64,000 bases of DNA, taken from Singulisphaera sp. GP187 (GTDB lineage: Bacteria > Planctomycetota > Planctomycetia > Isosphaerales > Isosphaeraceae). Below the pieces are notes generated by a model that did no database searches, had not been told where the DNA came from, and saw only the letters and a program-made list of their open reading frames with translations. The stretch is from contig NZ_FSRB01000001.1 in NCBI RefSeq assembly GCF_900129635.1, positions 783,501 through 847,500 of the forward strand, written 5' to 3'. Positions 52,606 to 62,147 of this stretch are shown one piece after another; the stretch's first letter is position 1, and each line of letters opens with the position of its first letter. Position numbers and translations under genes: made by a program.

Positions 52606-52890
52606 ATGCCGAATACACCTTCCGCGATTAAACGACTGAAGCAGAGCGTCAAGCGCAGGATGCACAACCGGATCGCGAAGAAGATCATCAAGACCTATGT
52701 GAAGCGGACCCTGGCGGCGGTCGTCGCCAAGGATTTCGAGAAGGGCGAGGCCGACTTCCGGCTTGCGACCGCCAAGATCGACAAGGCCGGCGTGCGCCGC
52801 GTCCTCCATCCCAACACGGCGGCTCGTCGTAAGAGCAAGCTGGCTCGCGATTACAAGGCGGCCGTTGCCAAGGCAAAGGCCACCGCCTAA
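52606..52890 (+). CDS. rpsT: 30S ribosomal protein S20
   Basis: This 94-residue very basic protein has the S20 pattern MPNTPSAIKRLKQSVKRRMHNRIAKKIIKT, a central helix (TLAAVVAKDFEKGEADFRLATAKIDKA) and the conserved HPNTAARRKSKLAR that contacts 16S rRNA. Length is normal for the family. It appears monocistronic, as S20 usually is. Confidence 0.97.
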   Translation: MPNTPSAIKRLKQSVKRRMHNRIAKKIIKTYVKRTLAAVVAKDFEKGEADFRLATAKIDKAGVRRVLHPNTAARRKSKLARDYKAAVAKAKATA

Positions 52891-52987
52891 TTCCTTGATG
52901 TTGGCATGGTTCTTGAGAACGGGAAGGTGCCGACCTTCTCCATCTTCTCGTTCTGCCTAGGATCGGCGATGAGGCGAGGACTCGGCG

Positions 52988-53695
52988 ATGCCGACCTTCG
53001 ACGAATCCTTCTCCTCGATCGAACAGACCCTTGGCGAACGATTCGGACGACCCGAGTCGATCGCTGAGGGATCGTTTGATTCCTTCGCCACGGCGATCGC
53101 GGTGATTCTCGGGCAGTCGATCGACGCCAAGAAGGTGGCCAAGGGCTTGGAGGCCCTGGCGGAAGCCGGACTCCTCGAGCCCCAGCCGCTCACCGAGGCT
53201 GACCCTGCCGAGATCGTCGACGCGTTCAAGGCGTTCGGCGTCTCCCTACCGGCCCGTGTTCTCGGCCCGGTCCGGAGGATGGCGGCCTGGGTGGTGAGTC
53301 GCCAGGCGAGCGCTCACGCTCTTGACCCGCTCCGCGATGAATCGATCTCGACCGGCGCGCTTCGTGAAGAGCTGCGCGGCTTGGCTGGGATCGGTCCGGC
53401 CACGGCCGACGAAATTCTCCTGCTGGCGGGCCAGCGGGGGGTCTATCCGGTCGATCGGGCGACCTATCGGATTCTGGTCCGACACGGTTGGCTCGATCCG
53501 ACGGCCGAGTACGAGGAGGCCCGCTCCGTGATGGAGCGGCCGGGCCACGACGATCCGGAGACGCTCCACCGACTCTCGGATGGGTTCGCACGGGTTGGCC
53601 GTGAATTCTGCAAGCCGAGCGTGGCCAAATGCGGGCGCTGTCCGCTTCAACCCTTCTTGCCCGAAGGGGGAGCGCTGGAGCCGGATGCCTTTTGA
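52988..53695 (+). CDS. HhH-GPD superfamily DNA glycosylase (endonuclease III-like) with altered active site
   Basis: This 235-residue protein has the family's helical core and helix-hairpin-helix LRGLAGIGPATADEILLLAGQ followed by the catalytic Asp in GVYPVDRATYRIL. The Lys of the endonuclease III motif GVGRKTA is Ala here (GIGPATA), so a lyase step by that Lys is not expected. The C-terminal iron-sulfur motif reads C-x6-C-x2-C-x5-Leu (CKPSVAKCGRCPLQPFL): the fourth Cys is missing. It is likely a monofunctional base-excision glycosylase, with an unusual or absent cluster. Confidence 0.85.
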   Translation: MPTFDESFSSIEQTLGERFGRPESIAEGSFDSFATAIAVILGQSIDAKKVAKGLEALAEAGLLEPQPLTEADPAEIVDAFKAFGVSLPARVLGPVRRMAAWVVSRQASAHALDPLRDESISTGALREELRGLAGIGPATADEILLLAGQRGVYPVDRATYRILVRHGWLDPTAEYEEARSVMERPGHDDPETLHRLSDGFARVGREFCKPSVAKCGRCPLQPFLPEGGALEPDAF

Positions 53696-53733
53696 AGGCG
53701 TGGAGCCGGGGCTCGGAGTCGCACCAAGAGAAC

Positions 53734-53758
53734 GACCGCGGGCAGGGGCCCCGCGGTC
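53734..53758. terminator. Hairpin between convergent genes, possible bidirectional terminator
   Basis: GACCGCGG-(9)-CCGCGGTC forms a perfect 8-bp stem between the glycosylase stop (53695) and the TIGR03009 gene stop (53790). There is no T-tract, so termination is inferred only from position. Confidence 0.4.
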
Positions 53759-53789
53759 TCAGGAAAAGGCAAATCCCCCAGAGGGCCGC

Positions 53790-54896
53790 TTACTTCTTGG
53801 CCGCTGGCGGGGCGACTTCGCCGGGAGCGGTCGACTTGGGCACGTCGATCGTCTGATTGAGGAGCGGATCCTCCCCCTTGGCGGCTTCCGCCTTTTTCAT
53901 GGCGGCCTGTCGTGTGGCAGCCTGTTCCAAGCCGTCGAGGATCTCTTTCGTCCTGTCGTCGGCCTGGACGTCTTTCGGAGGCGCGAAGACAAATTCCTGA
54001 TCGGCCACGGGGGCGTTGAGCTTGACGTCGGAATAAATGAGCTCGATCCGGGTCAAGAGTGGCTTCTGAATCGATCGGAGGGAACCGATCCGCTTGCCGT
54101 TGGGCCCGGTTGGTCGGGTGTCTTCGAGGATTGGCGACGTTTGCTGCCCGACGAGCATGACCTTGTAGGGCCAGTAATCGTCCTCACCGAGGTAGACGGT
54201 CACCAAGCTTGGGACATAGGACGGCAGCCGCATGGCCGGGGGGAGCGGTTGCAAGTTGGGAGCAACGAGTCCTTCATGGTTTGTCCAGTTTCCCCGGATG
54301 ATCCAGACCGGCCGACCGTCAAGAGTTCCCTTGGTTTTCTGGTCGAACGTGATCGTCTTGCGGAGGCCGACCAGGAGGGCGTCGGGTCCGGCAAAGCCGA
54401 GTTGGATCGTGATTCGTTCGCGCATCTCCTCGTCGAGATCAATTCCCCTCAACTTGGCCAGGATCGCTCCCGCCTCGAGTTTGCGATAGATCTGGGTCTC
54501 GAAAACTTTTTGGTATTCCCAGAACGTGGTGCCGTCGCAAACCTGCTGGATGAGGCCTGAGGAATCGGGCAGGTCGTGGACCTCGAGTTTGAGGAAGAAC
54601 CGGTCCTTGGAAGCCTTGCGGTATCGGCCCTTGATCACGAATTTCTGGTCGAGCATCGCGACTTTTTCGACGAGCTCGGCCGAGACCGAATTGAGGGCCT
54701 TGACCTTACTAATGGCCTCGTCGAGCAGGGTCTCGGCCTCGGTCGGAGGCGCGGGCTTGACCGGCGTCGCCCCCGCACCGGCGGGGGGGCCGCCCGCTTG
54801 GTTTGGGACGGGCTGGGGCGGCTGCCCATGCGCCTGGAATAGTCCCGACAGAGCGACTGCGATCACGGTCGCGGGGAAGATCCGATTTTTGGGCAT
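53790..54896 (-). CDS. TIGR03009-family exported protein (LolA-like fold)
   Basis: This 368-residue protein starts at ATG 54896 with a signal peptide (PATVIAVALSGLFQAHGQ). A Pro/Gly-rich linker follows (about 25-55), then a beta-rich domain of about 260 residues resembling LolA/LppX folds. It includes ELVEKVAMLDQKFVIKGRYRKA, RFFLKLEVHDLPDSSGLIQQVCDGTTFWEYQ, LDGRPVWIIRGNW and FVFAPPKDVQADD. This family is common and multi-copy in planctomycetes; its function is not established. The Ala/Lys-rich tail is low complexity. Confidence 0.87.
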   Translation of the reverse strand: MPKNRIFPATVIAVALSGLFQAHGQPPQPVPNQAGGPPAGAGATPVKPAPPTEAETLLDEAISKVKALNSVSAELVEKVAMLDQKFVIKGRYRKASKDRFFLKLEVHDLPDSSGLIQQVCDGTTFWEYQKVFETQIYRKLEAGAILAKLRGIDLDEEMRERITIQLGFAGPDALLVGLRKTITFDQKTKGTLDGRPVWIIRGNWTNHEGLVAPNLQPLPPAMRLPSYVPSLVTVYLGEDDYWPYKVMLVGQQTSPILEDTRPTGPNGKRIGSLRSIQKPLLTRIELIYSDVKLNAPVADQEFVFAPPKDVQADDRTKEILDGLEQAATRQAAMKKAEAAKGEDPLLNQTIDVPKSTAPGEVAPPAAKK

Positions 54897-55174
54897 GGTA
54901 GGGATGTAGGGCTTTTCCTCAAGGGTCGGAAAGGAATGCCCGATCATATCGCTAGGCGTCATACGACGCAAGGCCGGCCAAGGGGGTCGAGAGGTGCACG
55001 GCGGAGCCGTACGCTCGCATTCTTTTGGTGTCCGGTCTCCCTCACCCGCGAGGGGCCTCGTCAATGGGCGAGGCGGTTGCGGCGGTTCCGGAACGATGGT
55101 GAGTTTTTCCCCGATCGGCGTTCGCCCTTGCTTTGGCGACGGCCGGCCTCGGTCGCGGATGTTGGAGAATATCC

Positions 55175-56203
55175 ATGCATACGATCGGATTGCTGATCCT
55201 GGCGGCGGCGACCGCTGGGGACGGATATGGTTACAGTAAACCCAATGTGGGTTTGAAGAAGCTCTTTCGCCCGCATGTGGTGATGCACGGTCCGCCCCCG
55301 CCGGGTGGCATGATCGGCCAGAATGGCGCAGCCGGTATGGGCTGTGCGCATGGCCATCCCGGTTGCGACGGCGGCCCGAGCTGCATGGGACCGGGCGGTC
55401 CCGGCGGTGGACCGGGCGGTCCCGGTGGACCCGGTGCTCAGGCAGGACGGCGGTTCCCCAACGTCCGGAGCCAGATCTACTTCCTTGACCCTGATACCAT
55501 GAAGATCGGCTGGCAGACCGGCACCGGCGGACCCGACCGGGTCTACGTCCCGGCCCAGCTCACGGTTCCGGCTCGTTATAACTTCATGCAGGGGTATATC
55601 TATCGCCTGAAGTTGACGGACATCCCGGGCCGGCCCGGCGTTCAGCTCTACCCGACGCTCGAGGTTGCCCCTTCGACGCCGCAGACCGACGCCTACCTGA
55701 CCCACAACCCGATTCCGGTCCAGTTCACGGCCGAAGATTTCGACCAGGTGGTCGACGGCGGGAACTTCGTGACCAAGGTCATCTACCTGCCCGATCCCAA
55801 GTTCCAGGAACTGGCGATCGCCGGGGTGGAAACCCTGGTCTCGACCCGGCTGGAACCCGGTGTCGACCCGATCCTCGAGGCCGATAAGCGAGGGACCATC
55901 CTCCTGATCGTCCGGGTCGGTGCGATCGACCTTGAGATGCCCGGCTCGGGATCGACGGTCCCCTCGAACGTGATCGGCGGCGTGACCACGGCGCCCGGAA
56001 CGGTCCTGGCTCCTGGCTCGCTTCCCCCCGGCACGCTTCCCTCGGGAATCGTCTCGCAACCGGCCCTTGAGAACGTGCCGCTGGAAGCGGCTCCGGTCTC
56101 GCCGGCCCCGGCTCCCCCTCCGGCTCCCGCTCCGGCTCCCGCCCCGGCCCCAGAGCCAGCGGCGCCGCCGACCGACACGGTGCCTCCGCCCGGCAATCCC
56201 TGA
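55175..56203 (+). CDS. Exported protein with Gly-rich spacer and Pro-rich tail, paralogue of the next gene
   Basis: This 342-residue protein starts at ATG 55175 after a GGAGA site, with a short signal ([15 protein letters not shown]). A low-complexity region rich in Gly, Pro, Cys and His follows (about 35-95). The conserved core is about 97-270: [69 protein letters not shown] and [13 protein letters not shown] Pro/Ala repeat tail ends it. The core is shared with the neighbouring 56449 gene, indicating tandem duplication. Likely envelope protein; function unknown. Confidence 0.8.
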   Translation: MHTIGLLILAAATAGDGYGYSKPNVGLKKLFRPHVVMHGPPPPGGMIGQNGAAGMGCAHGHPGCDGGPSCMGPGGPGGGPGGPGGPGAQAGRRFPNVRSQIYFLDPDTMKIGWQTGTGGPDRVYVPAQLTVPARYNFMQGYIYRLKLTDIPGRPGVQLYPTLEVAPSTPQTDAYLTHNPIPVQFTAEDFDQVVDGGNFVTKVIYLPDPKFQELAIAGVETLVSTRLEPGVDPILEADKRGTILLIVRVGAIDLEMPGSGSTVPSNVIGGVTTAPGTVLAPGSLPPGTLPSGIVSQPALENVPLEAAPVSPAPAPPPAPAPAPAPAPEPAAPPTDTVPPPGNP

Positions 56204-56448
56204 TCGCGGCTGAGGAGCTCCGGCTCCAACCCTCGTGACTCACCATCGCCCCGGCGGTCGCGTGCTCGAACCGCGATCCGCCGGGGTTTTTCGCACGCCT
56301 CGGCGAGGACGTGCGCCGCTCAACGGGCGGCCCGGCCAGCCCAAGGAGCGGACCAAGCCGCCGAGAGACACCCCGGCACCAAATGGGTGCGCCTTCGCGA
56401 CTCGGGAGATCGCGATCCCCTGGTCCAACGAATCAAGGAAATGAAGAG

Positions 56449-58245
56449 ATGAGCCTTCAGGGAACAATCCGCCGCACCGGCAGCCGGACGGCGCGCCTTG
56501 CATGGCCGCTCGGGGTTGCGGTCGCCATCGCCATTGCCCTCGGCCCGATCCGGGGCCAGGCCCAGTCGTTTGCGCCGACACCTCCGTCTTCGCCCGCGGC
56601 CCCGGCCCCGGCTCCGACTCCGGCCCCCACTTCGTTGTCGTCCGAGGCTTCCCCCTCCGAGCCCGGTACGGTCGTGCTGGAACCTGGGGTGGGTGTGCCC
56701 GTCCTCCCTCCCAACATCCAGGTGGTTCGCTTTCGGGTGCCCGAGGGAGCGCATGTCGAAGTGCTCGGCCCCGCTCCCGAACCGATTAACTTCACCGCGG
56801 CCACGGGTCCGGTAGAGGGCGTCGTCGGGTTGAAGGTCGGAGTCGGTTACCGGCTTCGGCTCTGGGATTTACCCGGCCGGCCCGACGCGGAACTGTTTCC
56901 CGTCATTGAGGTCGTGGGCCACCTCCATCGACCGGCCGGGATGGATCCGGTCAAGTTTCCCATCCAGGTCCACTTCAGTGAAGATGACTTTCTCGATGCC
57001 GTCGACCACGGCCGGCTCGTGACCCAGGTCGTCTACCTCGAAGACCCCGAGCAGGCGTTGCCGATCAGCTTGCCCAAGGGCGAGATCCCGATCGTAACGC
57101 TCACCCCGTCGGAGGATCCGCTCCGCGTGGGCGCGGCCCTGGGGCGCGTCATGGCGATCATGCGAATCGGTGGCCGTAAGCCGTCCCTTGATGAGCTGAA
57201 CGGTGAGCGAATCTACGGCCCCGGAATGGTCCCGTCGGGACCCGACCACTGTCCGTTCTCGGGTTCGGATGGCGGGGCGTGCAAGCTCCCTTGCGGCCCG
57301 GTGCGGGGAACGCCACCACCTCCCGGCCGCCCTTGGATCCCCCGCGACGAATACCTCTGCGACGGCGGTGACCACGCCGAGCCGGCCCACTTCGGCGGCG
57401 ACGGTGGTTTGCTCGGCATCGACCCGCGCGACGCGGTCATCCAGTTCTCGGACGCCAAACGCCCACGGATCTTGCCGACCAACATGGTCTGTGTTTATGC
57501 GCCTCGGTTTGCCGAGGTTCGCCTCAGCGTCGGGCCCAACGAGGCCTTGGCCGTCGAAGGACCCCGTCGCGCCGAGATCGTCGAGGCCCAGGCGGCCCTC
57601 ATGGTCAAGCAGGATGCGAAGCGGCTCGTCAAGAACGAGGCGGCCGAGGCCAGCCGGCATCGGGCTCGTGCCTCGGGCATGGCCAGCCGCGTCTTCGCCG
57701 GAGCGCACTCCGAGATTCGCGTGCTCAACGGATTTAGCATCATGACCCATATCGCGGGCGCACGCCTGGTTCAAGGCCCCGAGCAGTCGAGCAACCGCCA
57801 GAAGACAATCAGTCTCCGCGAGGATATTAAAGCACTTGGAATCAAGACGGCCGAGAGCGCCGTGGTGACCGGGATCGTGGAAGGGGCGGGCCAGACGGTC
57901 ATGACCTGGACTCCGCGCGAGACGGTGGGGGTCGAAGAACCTCCCAAGAAACCGGGACTGGCCGTGATCAAACGGGTCAGCGCGGGTGAGGCCGAACAGG
58001 GAGACACCCTCACCTTCGTCATTCAGTTCCGCAACATGGGCAATACGCCGATCCGCTCGGTCTCGGTGATCGACAGCCTTTTGCCGCGGTTCGGATACGT
58101 CACCGGCAGTTCCGAGGGGCCGAAGGGCACCGTCTTTACCGCGGGTGAAAACAAGGTTGGATCGACCGAACTTCGCTGGGATCTCCCCGGCTCGATCGCT
58201 CCGGGGGTCGAAGGGTTCGTGACGTTCAAGGCGGTCGTGCGCTAG
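56449..58245 (+). CDS. Exported protein with the same core plus C-terminal DUF11 domain
   Basis: This 598-residue protein starts at ATG 56449 with an export signal (WPLGVAVAIAIALGPIRGQ) and a Pro/Ala linker (about 45-70). The shared core (about 85-245) includes YRLRLWDLPGRPDAELFPVIEV, IQVHFSEDDFLDAVDHGRLVTQVVYLEDP and RVMAIMRIGG. A Cys-rich segment follows (HCPFSGSDGGACKLPCGP). The region up to 490 is of unknown fold. The C-terminus is a DUF11-type beta-sandwich (LAVIKRVSAGEAEQGDTLTFVIQFRNMGNTPIRSVSVIDSL). DUF11 domains are common in surface structural proteins. Confidence 0.85.
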   Translation: MSLQGTIRRTGSRTARLAWPLGVAVAIAIALGPIRGQAQSFAPTPPSSPAAPAPAPTPAPTSLSSEASPSEPGTVVLEPGVGVPVLPPNIQVVRFRVPEGAHVEVLGPAPEPINFTAATGPVEGVVGLKVGVGYRLRLWDLPGRPDAELFPVIEVVGHLHRPAGMDPVKFPIQVHFSEDDFLDAVDHGRLVTQVVYLEDPEQALPISLPKGEIPIVTLTPSEDPLRVGAALGRVMAIMRIGGRKPSLDELNGERIYGPGMVPSGPDHCPFSGSDGGACKLPCGPVRGTPPPPGRPWIPRDEYLCDGGDHAEPAHFGGDGGLLGIDPRDAVIQFSDAKRPRILPTNMVCVYAPRFAEVRLSVGPNEALAVEGPRRAEIVEAQAALMVKQDAKRLVKNEAAEASRHRARASGMASRVFAGAHSEIRVLNGFSIMTHIAGARLVQGPEQSSNRQKTISLREDIKALGIKTAESAVVTGIVEGAGQTVMTWTPRETVGVEEPPKKPGLAVIKRVSAGEAEQGDTLTFVIQFRNMGNTPIRSVSVIDSLLPRFGYVTGSSEGPKGTVFTAGENKVGSTELRWDLPGSIAPGVEGFVTFKAVVR

Positions 58246-58970
58246 CGTCTCGTCAATCCTCGATGGACGGGGGGGGCGTTGTGCAGTCCTCCTCCACACT
58301 TGCCATACGGTCAGGCTTTGTTCCCCCCCCAACGGGGCAGGCCAAGTCAGCCCGGGGCAACGCCAGGAAAGAGGTTCTCGAGTCAGAACAGTCCGAGCCC
58401 AGAGAGGCGGCCCGTGGGGATTAGGCCGTACTCTCAGGGCTTGATCTGAAGCGACGACGCACAGCGAGTGCTACGTCCATCGCGCACAGTATTTATTCAA
58501 CGACCCGCCAGAGAGCGAGGAATCACCCTCGTTCCCACGGTCACCCGCTATGCATTACCCACAAGTGGGGGTCTGGCCCGGTGTCCAGCAAGGGTGATCG
58601 GCGCAAGTGCTTGAGAGTCCTCCAGTTGTGGCATCCAGCTCGGGCCACAGCCCCCTTCCGTAACCTCCGGATTGCTAACGACTTACGACTTGTGGGTAAG
58701 GCATAGCGGTCCCCCGTGGGAACGAGTCGCGCGAGGCTTCCTAGCCCTGGATCGGGTCGTTGTATTTATTGTGAGACGCTCTTGGTGCTGCTGCGGGGTG
58801 GAGCGGTCGCACTCGACTCATTTACTTTCAACTGATTCGTCTGATTCCGCCTGTTTTTTTTCTCTGTAGCATACATGTGAGGTATCATGCTGTTGTGCTT
58901 TGATCGCTGGGTTATTGCGGCCGCGTGGCCATAGTAAACCACGTGGACATTGAAAACGGAGAGTCAGGCC
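58246..58970. other. Gene-free interval holding an inverted-repeat element
   Basis: About 725 bases with no gene I can support. The main structure is the inverted repeat at 58528-58726, listed separately. Confidence 0.55.
58528..58726. repeat. Inverted-repeat element with 38-bp arms
   Basis: Arms at 58528-58565 and 58689-58726 are reverse complements with about four mismatches (CTCGTTCCCACGG..CCGCTATGC[A/C]TTACCCACAAG), separated by 123 bases. There is no ORF. The outer position of the repeats suggests a small non-autonomous element. Confidence 0.65.
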
Positions 58971-59471
58971 ATGAGTTTTGTCGATGACGTGGAATCCAAC
59001 CCCTATGCGGCACCGAAGGGGGCGCCGGGGGCGTTGGGGAATATTGCGCTCGCTAACGTGGAATACGCGGGATTTTGGGTTCGTTTTGTGGCGGTGGTAA
59101 TTGACGGGATCGTCTTGTTCGTTCTCAACCTGATTGTCAGCTTCGCGATAATCTTCGCCGGGGTGGCGATGAAGATGGATCCCGTAATCGCGTGGCTGAT
59201 CTCTTGCTTTTTCTCGGCCATTATCCAGATCGGCTATTTCCCGCTCATGCATAGCGCCGAGAGGCAAGCCACTTACGGAAAGCTGGCGATGGGTATCAAG
59301 GTGACTGACCTCCGAGGTCGCCGGATCACTTTCGGACGGGCATTGGGACGCGAGTTCGCCAAGTTCCTTTCGGCCATCATCTTCTTGATCGGCTACATCA
59401 TGGCGGCGTTCACCGAACGGAAACAGACGCTCCACGACATGATTGCCGGCACCTTGGTCATCAAGGCGTGA
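58971..59471 (+). CDS. RDD-family membrane protein
   Basis: This 166-residue protein starts at ATG 58971. The RDD signature appears as AGFWVRFVAVVIDGIVLFVLNLIV (Arg and Asp in the first helix). Further helices are MDPVIAWLISCFFSAIIQIGYF and FAKFLSAIIFLIGYIMAAF. The family motif TYGKLAMGIKVTDLRGRRITFGRALGRE lies between them, and QTLHDMIAGTLVI ends it. RDD proteins are small membrane proteins of mostly unknown, sometimes ion-exchange, function. It stands alone. Confidence 0.93.
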   Translation: MSFVDDVESNPYAAPKGAPGALGNIALANVEYAGFWVRFVAVVIDGIVLFVLNLIVSFAIIFAGVAMKMDPVIAWLISCFFSAIIQIGYFPLMHSAERQATYGKLAMGIKVTDLRGRRITFGRALGREFAKFLSAIIFLIGYIMAAFTERKQTLHDMIAGTLVIKA

Positions 59472-59647
59472 TGACCTGTGTCGCTCGAGACGGTGCGAAA
59501 ATCCAGGCAGCCGTGTCCCAAGGTTGTTTAACCCGCCTTGAACTGGCATAATGTCGTCGCAACGTCTTAAAATGGATGTTTGCCAGGCTGCCAAACTTGC
59601 GCAGTCTGGTTCCCTCCCCTGCCAGTGGTCCCTGTTCCGAGGTGGCC

Positions 59648-61147
59648 ATGCTTCGCATTCTCGGTGGTCCGAAGCGCTTCTGCAATGGAATGACGCGTCG
59701 TGACCTTCTCCAGGTCAGTTCGCTCGGACTGATGGGCCTTGGGTTCGCGGGACGAGGTGCCGTCCGCTCGGCTGCGGCCGCGCCGTTGGCCACGGCCGGT
59801 CAATTCGGCCAGGCGAAGGCATGCATCTTCCTCTTTCTCTATGGGTCGCCCAGCCAGCTCGAGACGTTCGACCCCAAGCCCGACGCCCCCGAGGAAATTC
59901 GAGGTGAGCTGAAGTCGATCGCCTCGAGCGTTCCGGGACTTGACGTCTGTGAGCTTTTGCCTCGGATGGCGAAAGTCATGGATAAGGTCACCGTGATCCG
60001 GTCGGTCTCGCACCCGTACCCGCTCCACGGCGTCGCCTACGCAACGACCGGGATTCCGCGGATCGATGCTCCGATGGAGCTGAATCCGCGCGGCGAGGGG
60101 CACTATCCGTACATCGGGTCCGTCATCGATTACGTCGAACGCGCAAAGGCGGGGACGACCCAGCCTGACGTGCCGAATAACCTCGTGCTCCCCTGGGCGT
60201 TCAGCAGCCAGCGGGTGGGTGAAGTCGCGCGGGCTGGTCCCTACGGCGGCTTCCTCGGCCAGTCCTACGACCCCGTTTCGGCCGAATTTGTCGGTAAGGC
60301 CACCAAGAAGGCCTCGAAGACGCTTGCCGACAAGACCTGGAACGACTTCGAGCCGTACCGAGGGGTCACCCCCGAGAGCCGGTTCCAACTCGGTTCGGTC
60401 TCGAGTCTCGGCCCCGACCTGACGTTCGACCGGCTCGACCGCCGTCGCAACCTCCTCGAGCAGTTCGAGCAGACCCGCCGGGCCCTCGACTCAGGCACCG
60501 AAGGGTCGGGCATCGATCATTATCGCGCGATGGCGTACAACCTGCTCAGCTCCGATCGGCTTCGAAATGCGTTTGACCTCGACCAGGAGACCGCCGCGAC
60601 GCGCGAGCTCTACGGCATGACCCTGTTCGGTCAGGCGGCCCTGACCTCGCGACGCCTGGTCGAGGCGGGGGGCCGGTTCATCACCGCCTTCTGGGACGAG
60701 TACGGCCTGGCGGGAACCGGCTGGGATACCCACTGGGACCACTTCCCCCGAATGAAAGATGAGCTCCTGCCGGGACTCGACCAGACGCTCTCCGGGCTCT
60801 TGCTCGACCTCGACGGCCGTGGCATGCTCGACGAGACGCTCGTCGTCTGTCTGAGCGAGCATGGCCGGACGCCGATTCTGAGCCAGGGCAGGGGGGGAGG
60901 CCGCGACCACTGGTCGCGGTGCTACTCCGTCTTGATGGCGGGCGGCGGCGTGGCGCGGGGACGCGTCGTCGGCCGTTCCGACAAGATCGCCAGTGACCCG
61001 GTCGAGCGTAAGGTCTCTCCCAAGGACATCCTCGCCACGATTTACCACCTGATGGGAGTCGACCCCGGGACCATGCTCGTCGATAAGCAAGGGCGTCCGA
61101 TGGCCCTCATGCCCGACAGCGAGGTTGTGACCGACGTGCTCGCCTGA
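59648..61147 (+). CDS. DUF1501 domain, Tat-exported protein
   Basis: This 499-residue protein starts at ATG 59648 with a twin-arginine leader (MTRRDLLQVSSLGLMGLGFAG). The DUF1501 body is clear: CIFLFLYGSPSQLETFDPKPDAPEEIRGE, VIRSVSHPYPLHGVAYATTG, WDTHWDHFPRMKDELLPGLDQ and VVCLSEHGRTP followed by GGGRDHWSRCYSVLMAGGGV. The fold is alkaline-phosphatase/sulfatase-like. DUF1501 proteins occur in many copies in planctomycetes, usually beside a DUF1549/DUF1553 partner, which is absent here. An amidohydrolase gene follows. Confidence 0.94.
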   Translation: MLRILGGPKRFCNGMTRRDLLQVSSLGLMGLGFAGRGAVRSAAAAPLATAGQFGQAKACIFLFLYGSPSQLETFDPKPDAPEEIRGELKSIASSVPGLDVCELLPRMAKVMDKVTVIRSVSHPYPLHGVAYATTGIPRIDAPMELNPRGEGHYPYIGSVIDYVERAKAGTTQPDVPNNLVLPWAFSSQRVGEVARAGPYGGFLGQSYDPVSAEFVGKATKKASKTLADKTWNDFEPYRGVTPESRFQLGSVSSLGPDLTFDRLDRRRNLLEQFEQTRRALDSGTEGSGIDHYRAMAYNLLSSDRLRNAFDLDQETAATRELYGMTLFGQAALTSRRLVEAGGRFITAFWDEYGLAGTGWDTHWDHFPRMKDELLPGLDQTLSGLLLDLDGRGMLDETLVVCLSEHGRTPILSQGRGGGRDHWSRCYSVLMAGGGVARGRVVGRSDKIASDPVERKVSPKDILATIYHLMGVDPGTMLVDKQGRPMALMPDSEVVTDVLA

Positions 61148-61205
61148 GCGAGCCTGAGTGGCCTTTGTCCTGGCTTGGCTTCGCGAATTCCTGGAGAGCT
61201 CGGGG

Positions 61206-62060
61206 ATGGCTTTGGAACCGTACATCGACGCACATTCACACATCTGGACGCCTGACGTCGCGCACTATCCGCTGGCCAAGGGGTTCACGGTCGCCGACAT
61301 GCAACCGCGGTCGTTCACGGCCGAGGAGTTGCTCGCTCAGTGCCGGCCGGCCGGAGTGGGGCGGGTCAACCTGATCCAGATGAGCTATTATGAGTTTGAC
61401 AACTCGTACATGCTCGACATGATCAAGCTCTATCCCGACCGGTTCGTCGGTACGGGAATCGTCGATCCGCTCGCGCCCCAACCCGACGAGGCGATGCGGG
61501 CGTTGCGACCCAAGGGGGTTCGCGCCTTCCGAATCGCCCCGAACTACAGCAAGTTGCCCCCCGCACGCTGGCTCGAGCCCGCCGGCTATGCCGCCATGTT
61601 CGCCGCCGCCGCTGAGACCAAGCAGGCCCTGAGCTGCCTGATCGACCCCAACGGCTTCCCCGAAGTCGATCGGATGTGCACAAAATTCCCCGAGACCACG
61701 GTGATCATCGATCACCTTGGCAGGATCGGGGTCGACGGCACGATCAAGGCCGAGCAGGTCGACGCCCTCTGTGCCCTGGCCAAGCATCCCAAGGTGCTGG
61801 TCAAAGTGGGGGCGTTCTATGCCCTCGGGAAGAAAGCGGCCCCGTACCTCGACCTGGCCCCGCTGATCCGGTCGGTCGTTCACGCGTTTGGCGCCAAGCG
61901 CTGCATGTGGGAGACGGACTGTCCGTTCCAAGTCGATCGGGACAAGTACAGCGACAGCGTCGACCTGATTCGCACCCGGCTCGATTTCCTGACCCCCGAA
62001 GACCGCGACTGGATGCTTACCCGCACGGCCGAACAAACTCTGTTTCAGCCTCTCAGCTAG
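61206..62060 (+). CDS. Amidohydrolase-family (Amidohydro_2) TIM-barrel protein
   Basis: This 284-residue metal-dependent hydrolase has the first metal motif YIDAHSHIWTPDVAHYP (HxH), the central His in TTVIIDHLGRIG and late catalytic Asp in CMWETDCPF. Members include 2-pyrone-4,6-dicarboxylate lactonase and related decarboxylase-type enzymes. ATG 61206 is preferred; an in-frame GTG at 61158 would add 16 residues. It starts 58 bases after the DUF1501 stop and could be cotranscribed with it. Substrate unknown. Confidence 0.9.
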   Translation: MALEPYIDAHSHIWTPDVAHYPLAKGFTVADMQPRSFTAEELLAQCRPAGVGRVNLIQMSYYEFDNSYMLDMIKLYPDRFVGTGIVDPLAPQPDEAMRALRPKGVRAFRIAPNYSKLPPARWLEPAGYAAMFAAAAETKQALSCLIDPNGFPEVDRMCTKFPETTVIIDHLGRIGVDGTIKAEQVDALCALAKHPKVLVKVGAFYALGKKAAPYLDLAPLIRSVVHAFGAKRCMWETDCPFQVDRDKYSDSVDLIRTRLDFLTPEDRDWMLTRTAEQTLFQPLS

Positions 62061-62061
62061 A

Positions 62062-62099
62062 GCGGTTTTCCGTTGCAATGCGCCAGCCGGGAACCGCTT
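62062..62099 (+). terminator. Hairpin downstream of the amidohydrolase gene
   Basis: AGCGGTT..AACCGCT form a stem just after the TAG at 62058-62060. A short CTTTAG follows, not a real T-tract. It could be a terminator or part of a dispersed repeat. Confidence 0.35.
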
Positions 62100-62147
62100 T
62101 AGCAGGTGGACTTGGTCTACCTTGATATTGAATCATGTGCAAGCCAA

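Noticed and set aside
52537..52809. Minus-strand ORF over rpsT
   Set aside because: Antisense shadow of the well-supported S20 gene.
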